NCBI RefSeq assembly: GCF_029051685.1
Contig: NZ_JAACFT010000038.1
Location: 17,801-81,800, forward strand
DNA from: Bradyrhizobium sp. CSA207
GTDB taxonomy: Bacteria; Pseudomonadota; Alphaproteobacteria; Rhizobiales; Xanthobacteraceae
Length of the DNA: 64,000 nt
Reading direction: 5' to 3'
Under the pieces are notes generated by a model. It was given only the letters and a program-made list of their open reading frames with translations, was not told the DNA's origin and did no database searches. Within the stretch, counting starts at the first letter, position 1. Each line of letters opens with the position of its first letter. Below are positions 57,323 through 64,000 of the stretch, one piece after another. The position numbers and the translations under genes were made by a program.

Positions 57323-57977
57323 ACCTAAGGCGACGAGCGCGGCCGGCCGAAAAGCAAATTCAGGCGGGATGCAACTCCGGGCTGAGCCCAGCTCATGGAC
57401 CTCGCTGGAGCGCAGATAGAGCGTCAATCGGATTCTCATGTAGAAAATCGTCGCAATAAGCCCAACCAAAGTAGAATTTCGGCACAGCCGTGCCAAAAAT
57501 TCAAGAAAATCGGCCGACCTCTGATGATATTGACGTAACAATGAAATCTTCCGTTGGTCGACGATCACGGTTCGGAGCGCCGAGGAGCGAGGCTCAGGAG
57601 CCATATGGTGTAAGGCTTATTTAGGCGAGCGCGATCCACGTTGCGCGGTGATTCAATGGCCGTGGTCGATAGAGTGTGCAAATTTGTTCGCAGGGGTGAT
57701 GGCGGAAGGTGAGTATTGAAGCGGTTCCTGCTGAGAACGAGGGCGGGCGAGTCCGGTTGATTGTTGGCCTGGCGGGTGTGCGCCTGGGGTGATGGTGGCT
57801 GCGATCACTGATGTGAACTCCGGGCGCGGATGGCTGAGCCTGTGCCGACTCTGTGCGCGGTCGTTCCGCGGGGCGGGGCGATATAACATTCCCCGTCGAG
57901 TTCGGCATCCCGTGACGATCGGCGGCGGCACCTAGCGGCTTGCGGTTGGTGATAGAGCGCAACAGAGGAGATCGGGA
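57323..57977. other. No gene recognised; leader of the ABC transporter operon
   Basis: 650 bases between the IS66 end and the solute-binding protein gene. No assignable frame. AGAGGAGATCGGG lies directly before the ATG at 57978 as a good ribosome binding site. Confidence 0.45.
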
Positions 57978-59030
57978 ATGAAAAGGCGCGAATTCTTGAA
58001 AGTGGCGACAGTGGCTGCGGCTGGCGTTCTGGCCGCACCCTACGTTCAGGCTCAATCGAAGAAATTTTCTGGGATCACACTGCGTGTAAACGGATTCGGC
58101 GGTCTCTACGACGAAGCCTTAAGAAAGGCTGTGGCTGCGCCGCTCGAGGACAAGTGCGGACTAAGGATCCAATTCATCGCCGGCGCAACCTCAACGGATC
58201 TCGTTAAGCTAATCGCAAACAGGGATAATCCTCCATTCGACATGTTTATGGCCGATAGTCCTTACATGGTTGAACTCCTTAAGGCGGGCATGATCCAGGA
58301 GGTCGGGGCGTCAGACGTTCGCAACGTCCAACGGATACTTCCTGGGTTTCGCGAATTTGGCGACTATGGCGTGCCGTTCAGTGTCGCGGCCGTCGTCCCG
58401 GTGTACAATTCGAAATACATCAAGCAGCCGCTTGCCTCGTACTCCGATATTGCCCGTGCTGATCTCGCTGGTCGCGCAGTCATTCCGGCTCCCACTTTCG
58501 ATACCAGCAGCCTATATTTGCTTGGCCTAGCCGAAGAAAATGGCGGCTCAATCACAGATATGGCGCCGGCATACAAGGTCATGGCAGCGGCGAAGCCAAA
58601 CATCGTCGCGCTCGCGCAGGCAACGGTCGCCGAGTTGCAGATGTTCCAAAACGAAGAGGCGTATGCAGGGTTTTTCTGGGACGGTCGCGCTCACGAATTG
58701 CGCACTAAGGGCATTCCCATTGTGACCGTTGTTCCACCTCAAGGCGTTTACTCAATTACCACTTACATCAACCTCATCAAGGGTATGAAATATCCGGAAG
58801 CTGCGCACGCTTATGTTGAGCAACTGCTCTCTGATCAAGGCATGCTCGCCTTACCCCAGGCGCTTCGCGAGAGTGTAACGACCGATGTCGATTTGCCCGA
58901 AGAGCTTCGCAGAGACCTCTTGTTCAATTCGCCGCAGCGCAATGCTCTGAAAAAGAAGATCGACTGGCAAGTGTGGATCACAGATCGCAGCGCCCGGATC
59001 GAGCAAGTCAATAAAATCATCCGAAGCTAA
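57978..59030 (+). CDS. ABC transporter periplasmic solute-binding protein (polyamine type)
   Basis: 350 residues. The N-terminus 'MKRREFLKVATVAAAGVLAAPYVQAQ' has a basic pair and hydrophobic core resembling a Tat signal, with cleavage after AQA. The mature part is of the PotD/PotF-like bacterial solute-binding family ('LRVNGFGGLYDEALRKAVAAPLEDKCGLRIQFIAG', 'NPPFDMFMADSPYMVELLKAGMIQ', 'VYNSKYI'). It delivers the substrate to the permeases encoded next. Likely ligands are polyamines or small amino compounds; the exact ligand is not readable. Confidence 0.9.
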   Translation: MKRREFLKVATVAAAGVLAAPYVQAQSKKFSGITLRVNGFGGLYDEALRKAVAAPLEDKCGLRIQFIAGATSTDLVKLIANRDNPPFDMFMADSPYMVELLKAGMIQEVGASDVRNVQRILPGFREFGDYGVPFSVAAVVPVYNSKYIKQPLASYSDIARADLAGRAVIPAPTFDTSSLYLLGLAEENGGSITDMAPAYKVMAAAKPNIVALAQATVAELQMFQNEEAYAGFFWDGRAHELRTKGIPIVTVVPPQGVYSITTYINLIKGMKYPEAAHAYVEQLLSDQGMLALPQALRESVTTDVDLPEELRRDLLFNSPQRNALKKKIDWQVWITDRSARIEQVNKIIRS

Positions 59031-59115
59031 CTGGATCGTTACTCCTCAGCGCTTCGTGTGGCGTGGTGCGCGCAGTGGCCGTTGTGCATTCAGCAGAGGT
59101 ATTAAAGGTGCCGCC

Positions 59116-59997
59116 GTGAAGCACTCCGTCTTGAGTCGCCGTATCGTAAATCCAGCGCTTTTGCTGGCCCCGATGGTGTTGCTTCTTGCCGGCTTTCTCG
59201 TCGTGCCAGTTTTAGGATTGTTGCGATCAAGTTTTCTGCCCGGCAGTCATCTTCTCGAAGGGGGCGGTTTCAGCCTGCAGCAATATATTCGGTTCTTTTC
59301 GGATTCTTATTATTCCTCTGTGTTGTTGGAGACATTCATTGATGGATTCGCTGTAAGCCTAATCTGCTTGCTGGTCGGCTTCCCTGTTGGATATTCACTC
59401 GCTCGTCTGCCGCCTCTGGAGCGGCGATGGCGGACGATTATCGCGATCATGCCGCTGACGCTTAGTCTGGTGGTCATTGTATTTGGCTGGCTCATCGTCC
59501 TTGGGCGCAATGGAGTAGTCAATTCGCTCTTCATAAGTCTCGGCATTTTTTCCTCGCCAAAACAGTTTCTTTTTACCCGACCTGCTGTGCTGCTAGTCCT
59601 GGTGCAGCAGTTCGTTCCGTTCATGATCTTGTCTGTCATGAGCGTCGTCACTCAAATACATCCGGTTCTCGAACAGGCGGCCGCAAATCTACGCGCTAAT
59701 CGCTTCACGACCTTCCGAAGAATTATCATTCCTCTCGCGGTCCCTGGCATTCTTGTTGGCTTTAATCTCGTCTTTGTGCTGTCGATTTCAGCCTTCGTCA
59801 CCCCTCGCCTGGTTGGCGGAGCTCGCATCGCGATGCTTGGAAGCCTCATCTATGAGCGCATCATGTCAGAGCTGAATTGGCCATCAGGCGCAGCAATGGC
59901 TTTCGTGCTGTTTGTGAGCGGATTCGGGTTCACAGCGGCGATAAACGCCCTGATTGCCTCACGTTTGATCGCCGGAGGGAAACGCTATGCGGTCTGA
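59116..59997 (+). CDS. ABC transporter permease (PotB-like)
   Basis: 293 residues from the GTG at 59116, preceded by AAAGG; a GTG at 59056 is an alternative. Six or so membrane helices and the EAA loop as 'EQAAANLRANRFTTFRRIIIPLAVPGI' that contacts the ATPase. Inner-membrane subunit of the importer. Its end overlaps the second permease gene by 11 bases. Confidence 0.9.
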   Translation: MKHSVLSRRIVNPALLLAPMVLLLAGFLVVPVLGLLRSSFLPGSHLLEGGGFSLQQYIRFFSDSYYSSVLLETFIDGFAVSLICLLVGFPVGYSLARLPPLERRWRTIIAIMPLTLSLVVIVFGWLIVLGRNGVVNSLFISLGIFSSPKQFLFTRPAVLLVLVQQFVPFMILSVMSVVTQIHPVLEQAAANLRANRFTTFRRIIIPLAVPGILVGFNLVFVLSISAFVTPRLVGGARIAMLGSLIYERIMSELNWPSGAAMAFVLFVSGFGFTAAINALIASRLIAGGKRYAV

Positions 59998-60787
59998 TTT
60001 CATTGATGATGCGATGGCGGCTTCCGGCGCACTCATTCGTGCCATTGTGTATACGATGCTCGCGCTACCGGCGGTGCTGGTGATCGCCCTATCGTTCACC
60101 AGCGGCGACACAATGAACTTCCCTCCAACTGGCTTTTCGCTGCGCTGGTACCAAAAGGCTTGGGAGAATGAACTGTTCGTGACAGCGCTCTGGACCAGCA
60201 CCTACGTTGCGGTACTCGTTGCCATCATCGCGCTGGTGATTGGCTTCGCCGGCGCATTTGCTATGAACCGATGTTCATTCGCGGGGAAAACATTCCTCCA
60301 AGGACTCGCCTTCTCGCCATTGATTGTCCCAGCTGTCGTGCTCGGCATCGGGCTCTTACAGCTCTTCGTGTGGCTCGGTCTTACACAGACCATCTATCCC
60401 CTGATCATTGGCCATCTCGTTCTTGCGGTACCCTACGTTGTGCGAACCATTTTAGCGAGTCTTTCCTTGCATGACCAACTGCTCGAGCAGGCGGCAATGA
60501 ACCTTCGAGCGCCGCCGTTACAGGTGATACGACGCATTACTCTGCCACTTATCCTGCCCGGCCTGCTTTCTGCTGCGATCTTCGCGTTTGTGACGTCGTT
60601 CGGCAACGTGACCGTCTCCATGTTCCTCACTTATGGCGGGAACGTGACTTTGCCCGTACAGATCTTCGCTTATGTCGATACGAGCTATGACCCACTCGTT
60701 GCGGCAGTATCGAGCATTATGATCATTGTGACATTGATCGTCATACTGACGATCGAGCGCCTTATCGGCGCAGAAAGGTTAGCGTAG
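59987..60787 (+). CDS. ABC transporter permease (PotC-like)
   Basis: 266 residues. Second channel subunit, with N-terminal helix 'AIVYTMLALPAVLVIALSFTSGDTMNFPPTGFSLRWY' typical of PotC, and EAA loop 'EQAAMNLRAPPLQVIRRITLPLILPGL'. The ATG at 59987 overlaps the previous gene; the stop touches the ATPase gene. Confidence 0.92.
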   Translation: MRSDFIDDAMAASGALIRAIVYTMLALPAVLVIALSFTSGDTMNFPPTGFSLRWYQKAWENELFVTALWTSTYVAVLVAIIALVIGFAGAFAMNRCSFAGKTFLQGLAFSPLIVPAVVLGIGLLQLFVWLGLTQTIYPLIIGHLVLAVPYVVRTILASLSLHDQLLEQAAMNLRAPPLQVIRRITLPLILPGLLSAAIFAFVTSFGNVTVSMFLTYGGNVTLPVQIFAYVDTSYDPLVAAVSSIMIIVTLIVILTIERLIGAERLA

Positions 60788-60801
60788 TGCGAGGAGGGGA
60801 C

Positions 60802-61896
60802 ATGCGAGCTTTGTCGAAAGAGCACGAAAGCGCCATGCATCGAGCCGAGGACTATGTTGTCGAGCTGCGCTCCGTTTCAAAGCAATATGGTGAAACGGTT
60901 GCCGTTGCGAATGTCTCGCTGAGTGCGCGTCGTGGCGAACTGGTTTGCTTCCTTGGACCATCGGGCTGCGGCAAGACAACGACCTTGCGTATGGTCGCTG
61001 GGTTTGTAGAACCGACCTCCGGAATGGTAAGCATTAATAACATCGACATGACCCATCAGCCGCCCTATCGGCGGGATACCGGTATGGTGTTTCAGAGTTA
61101 CGCTTTGTTCCCACATATGACCGTAGCAGAAAACATCGCATTTGGTCTGGAAAATCTGAAGTGGCCCCGCCATAAGCGTGAGCAACGCGTTGAGGAGATG
61201 CTCAGGCTCGTCGAACTGCCTCATTTGGCTCAACGGTTGCCGGGTCAACTTTCTGGCGGCCAGCAACAGCGGATTGCACTCGCACGCGCGCTGGCAATGC
61301 GACCGGCAGTACTCCTTCTTGATGAGCCATTCTCAAACCTCGATGCGCAACTGCGGATCCGTATGCGGGAAGAATTGCGAGAGGTGATCCGGAGTGTCGA
61401 CGTTACTACCCTGTTTGTAACACATGACCAGGAAGAAGCACTTACCATGTCAGATCGCATTGTGGTCATGAACGCCGGCCAGGTCGAACAGCTGGGTACA
61501 CCCGGCGAGATCTACGAAGCGCCGGCGACGTCATTCGTCGCGCAATTCATCGGCTGGTGTTCTTTGCTGAGGGGAACGGTCGGACCGGATGGCGCCTTCA
61601 CGTCAACTGCGGGCTTGCGTCTGGTAGGCAATTGGAGCGCTGGGCCTGGGACGGCCGTGATCCGTCCCGAACAGATAAAGCTCTCGACCGATGGCGCCGC
61701 TGGGGTATACCTACAGGCCCGCGTCCTTCAGTCCAACTATTACGGAGGAGCAACACGGATCGTGCTTGATGTCAATGGAGAGCAACTAACGATGCAGGAG
61801 CGTTTTCCGTTTGGACGCCATCCGAAGCCTGGTGATCTACTCGGCGTCACTATCAACACGAACGAAATCCGCATCCTTCCCACGAACGATTCGTAA
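60802..61896 (+). CDS. ABC transporter ATP-binding protein (PotA-like)
   Basis: 364 residues from the ATG at 60802, with GAGGAGGGG directly upstream; a GTG at 60787 overlapping the previous stop is less likely. Walker A GPSGCGKTT, signature LSGGQQQR, Walker B 'AVLLLDEPFSNLD' and the His loop 'FVTHDQEEAL' are all present. The C-terminal ~115 residues form a TOBE-type regulatory domain ('GTAVIRPEQIKLS'). It powers the importer encoded by the three genes before it. Confidence 0.95.
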   Translation: MRALSKEHESAMHRAEDYVVELRSVSKQYGETVAVANVSLSARRGELVCFLGPSGCGKTTTLRMVAGFVEPTSGMVSINNIDMTHQPPYRRDTGMVFQSYALFPHMTVAENIAFGLENLKWPRHKREQRVEEMLRLVELPHLAQRLPGQLSGGQQQRIALARALAMRPAVLLLDEPFSNLDAQLRIRMREELREVIRSVDVTTLFVTHDQEEALTMSDRIVVMNAGQVEQLGTPGEIYEAPATSFVAQFIGWCSLLRGTVGPDGAFTSTAGLRLVGNWSAGPGTAVIRPEQIKLSTDGAAGVYLQARVLQSNYYGGATRIVLDVNGEQLTMQERFPFGRHPKPGDLLGVTINTNEIRILPTNDS

Positions 61897-62027
61897 GAGA
61901 TTCGGAGCCGTCAAGTAGAGTTGCTCCTCTTCGTGCCGATTCTAGTTCACTCCGGGCAGCAACAACTGCACAAAGTGGGTGGCTGAGTTCGCGCTGATCT
62001 CAGCGGGCGCGACACCTAGGTCAGCGT

Positions 62028-63291
62028 TTCCTTGGTTCGAATCCTATCAGGCGGCGTCGGCGAGTTTGTATGACCACGTGTGGATGACGGGGTGGCGATT
62101 GACGTCGTCGATGCCGGCCATAATGCGCTCTTTGAGCTCGTGTTTTGAGGCGACCCGGATGTGGCGCAAGACCGAGCGGGCGAATTTGGAGAAGAAGCCC
62201 TCGATGAGGTTGAGCCACGAACCATGCCTGGGCGTGAAGGTAAACTCGAAGCGTCCAGGCGGTCGAGCGTCGAGCCAAGCTGTTGTTTCTCTCGATATGT
62301 GCGCAGAATGATTATCGAGGATCAGCCTGATCGTGGTGCCGGCCGGATAAGCGGCGTCGAGACGCTTGAGGAATTCGATGAACTCCCGGCTGCGGTGGCG
62401 GTCTCTGACCAGCGCGTGGACCTTCCCGGTAAGCAGGTCGATTCCGGCCAACAGGCTCAGCGTGCCATGACGTTTGTACTCGTAATCCCGCGCAAAGGTG
62501 GCGTGGACGCCGGGCTTGGGCGGCAAATCGGGTGCTGTCGTTGCGATGGCCTGGATTCCCGGCTTTTCGTCGTAGGAAACGATCGCCACTCGCTTGATGG
62601 CTTTGCGCGACTTGGCGGCGGCTTTTTTCAGAACCCGGACCTCGCGATAAACGCACAGAACCTCCGCCATCTTCTGCTCGAACTCGGCATCGCGACGTTC
62701 CAGATAGTAGCGCACCTTGTGCGGCTTGATTTCCTCCTGGCCGAGGATCTTGCACACCGTGCCTTGAACGAGCTTTGCGAGACATTCGTGCCCCGACGTC
62801 GGTCCGTGCTCGCGTGCGTGACGTGCCAAAAGCCGCGTCGTCCACAACCCATGCGGATAGCCGTGCTCCTTGGCCTTATCGCACGCCAGCGACACCAACC
62901 AGGCTTTGGCCTCCGGCGTGATGACCGGTTCTTTGCCCGGCCGTGGTCGATCCTCGATGGCCGCCAGCGGCCCATAGCCCAGCGCCCGCTCCACGCAGCG
63001 CTGAACCGTTTGATGGTGGACCCCGACGCTTTGCCCCACCGCACAGAACGAAGGATTCTCGCGATAGGCCAACAGCATCTGCGCCCGCGATACCCGGCCC
63101 GCCGGCTCGGTCCGCGACCGCGACCGCGAAAGAGCCGTCAATCTTTCAATCTCTTCGTTCGTCATTGCCAATTCGACTGCTCGCCGCCATCCTGCCATGA
63201 TGTCGCTCCTCGTTTCGCCAACCGCAAAACAAGGAATCCGCCATCAACCCATAGGTTCCATGATGCAGGTTTCATGGAATCGATCGTCTAG
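62028..63291 (-). mobile_element. IS630-family insertion sequence, copy 2
   Basis: About 1.26 kb, inverted relative to copy 1 (43920-45210); ends defined by comparison with it and by TA dinucleotides. It cuts an M24-peptidase gene whose C-terminal end lies just to the right. Its transposase frame is complete, so it could be the active partner for both copies. Confidence 0.82.
62047..63198 (-). CDS. IS630-family transposase, complete
   Basis: 383 residues from the ATG at 63198. Same blocks as copy 1: helix-turn-helix 'SRAQMLLAYRENPSFCAVGQSVGVHHQTVQRCVERAL', then 'VAIVSYDEKPGIQAI', 'IRLILDNHSAHIS' and 'HGSWLNLIEGFFSKFARS', and the full C-terminus 'HTWSYKLADAA'. It reads 'VSYDEKPG' where copy 1 has 'VSCDEKPG'. 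No stops or shifts. Confidence 0.93.
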   Translation of the reverse strand: MAGWRRAVELAMTNEEIERLTALSRSRSRTEPAGRVSRAQMLLAYRENPSFCAVGQSVGVHHQTVQRCVERALGYGPLAAIEDRPRPGKEPVITPEAKAWLVSLACDKAKEHGYPHGLWTTRLLARHAREHGPTSGHECLAKLVQGTVCKILGQEEIKPHKVRYYLERRDAEFEQKMAEVLCVYREVRVLKKAAAKSRKAIKRVAIVSYDEKPGIQAIATTAPDLPPKPGVHATFARDYEYKRHGTLSLLAGIDLLTGKVHALVRDRHRSREFIEFLKRLDAAYPAGTTIRLILDNHSAHISRETTAWLDARPPGRFEFTFTPRHGSWLNLIEGFFSKFARSVLRHIRVASKHELKERIMAGIDDVNRHPVIHTWSYKLADAA

Positions 63292-63333
63292 TTCCTTGCT
63301 GGCTGCAAGAGCACTACGAACGCGCGCGGCGGG

Positions 63334-63420
63334 ATGAAGGAAGGCGACGCGAAGTACGAGCTTAGCGAAACGGTTCTCGTTACGCCGAATGGCGTCGAGA
63401 CTCTGACCAATCTCGAAAGG
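63334..63420 (+). pseudogene. M24-family metallopeptidase, C-terminal fragment
   Basis: 'KYELSETVLVTPNGVETLTNLER' is the typical end of M24 peptidases (Xaa-Pro dipeptidase/creatinase fold; usual pattern 'SETVLVT..G.E.LT'). Everything before it is missing, replaced by IS630 copy 2. The family includes creatinases and ectoine hydrolases, but which one it was cannot be told from this short end. Confidence 0.6.
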
Positions 63421-63765
63421 AGCTCCTCTCGTCAAGGAGCAAGAAGAGACTACGAGACGATAGGGACAATTGTTCTACGATCGTGCCTAGGTACAGAACG
63501 CCGCTGCTCTGGGAGGCTAATAGTACCTGATGATCGGACCCTCCTTCAGAACGACGCTAGCCTCTGTTCTATCCCTGTCGAGAAGGAGGTCCGGAAGCTC
63601 GGAACATTTCAGTTTCAGGTCAAGTATAAAGGTCATCGGCCTTTAGGCGAGAAAGTGATTGATGGCGACAAGATCGCAATGCGCGTACGGGCGTCGCAGA
63701 CCGGCGCGCCGGCCGCTACCGAAATATTTGCCACGGGAATGCCTTTTCTATCCGATGCCTGGAGC
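63421..63765. other. No gene recognised
   Basis: The frame of the M24 fragment stays open to 63822 but carries no further recognisable domain. At about 63755-63775 sequence like an IS256 end (AGCTATCGCCAAATTTTGG) begins. Confidence 0.35.
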
Positions 63766-63797
63766 TATCGCCAAATTTTGGTGACGTCCGGGGCCGG

Positions 63798-64000
63798 TCA
63801 GGCGGCGGCGGTTGCGGGCTGACGGTCGGTCGGCTTGGCGATGACCTCGATGCCGTCGTTGAATGTCACACCAAGAACGAGTTTTGGCAACTGGTTATGA
63901 CCGTCGAGACGACGCCAGGTTCTCTGCGCGCCCTCGACCAGTTTGAAGACCATCGCGAGCGCCGTCTTGTTGGATAGACAGCCCTTCGATCGGATCGTGC
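63798..64000 (-). CDS. IS256-family transposase, C-terminal end, cut by the window edge
   Basis: The minus strand reads 'KGCLSNKTALAMVFKLVEGAQRTWRRLDGHNQLPKLVLGVTFNDGIEVIAKP' and stops at 63798, the standard C-terminus of IS256/Mutator transposases. The gene continues beyond 64000. A different type from the IS256 at 24-25 kb. Confidence 0.85.
   Translation of the reverse strand, partial: TIRSKGCLSNKTALAMVFKLVEGAQRTWRRLDGHNQLPKLVLGVTFNDGIEVIAKPTDRQPATAAA

Noticed and set aside
54660..57330. 8-bp target duplication of the IS66 element
   Set aside because: Bases outside the two inverted ends do not match; an older insertion or a rearranged end is more likely.
62161..63291. Plus-strand open frame of 376 codons, and its mirror at 43924-44832 minus
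   Set aside because: Both are antisense to the IS630 transposase genes and exist only because of codon bias on the coding strand.
43920..63291. Recent composite transposon
   Set aside because: The flanking IS630 copies differ at many amino acids, which argues against a recent joint event, though an old one remains possible.
1..64000. CRISPR array, tRNA, rRNA, replication origin, nod or nif genes
   Set aside because: No repeated spacer pattern, no tRNA-like cloverleaf and no such gene was seen on reading the window.

Overview
The window reads as an accessory island of a high-GC alphaproteobacterium. A rhizobial symbiosis island, most likely from Bradyrhizobium or a relative, is the best guess. 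This is an inference from the trb gene order, the rhizobial-type TraI/TraR pair, a DctA dicarboxylate carrier and the density of IS66, IS256, IS630 and group II intron sequences. No nod, nif, tRNA or replication gene was found, so genus and replicon remain unproven.

Layout. Bases 1-5121 carry an edge fragment, an MFS carrier, a thioredoxin-fold protein and dctA. Bases 5734-15243 hold a tightly overlapping conjugation operon (trbB-C-D-E-J-K-L-F-G-I plus a DUF2274 gene) that looks intact. A convergent quorum-sensing cassette follows on the minus strand (luxR-type, 28-bp palindrome, luxI-type, lysR; 15216-17681). Bases 17.9-45.2 kb are a graveyard of broken genes and nested mobile elements. Within it stand a few genes that look intact: a KamA-like radical SAM protein, an EctB-like aminotransferase with a 2OG oxygenase, an Lrp regulator and alanine dehydrogenase.

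The most complex structure is a group II intron (about 25.36-32.84 kb). Its reverse transcriptase gene is split by two different serine-recombinase cassettes. Joining the flanks of either cassette restores the reverse transcriptase reading frame exactly.

Bases 45.5-61.9 kb carry an MFS exporter, an Lrp regulator and a catabolic set: class III aminotransferase, aldehyde dehydrogenase, 3-methylaspartate ammonia-lyase and CaiB-type CoA transferase. A degraded IS66 element comes next, then a polyamine-type ABC importer. The set suggests uptake and breakdown of an amine or amino acid by way of 3-methylaspartate and mesaconate. Two inverted IS630 copies (43.9-45.2 and 62.0-63.3 kb) bracket the block. 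The window ends in an M24-peptidase remnant and the tail of an IS256 transposase.

A recurring theme is duplication followed by decay. luxR and ald occur twice as divergent pairs, with luxR alive in one pair and ald alive in the other. lrp occurs in three versions, one of them only a tail. Aldehyde dehydrogenase and possibly CoA transferase also have a broken cousin.
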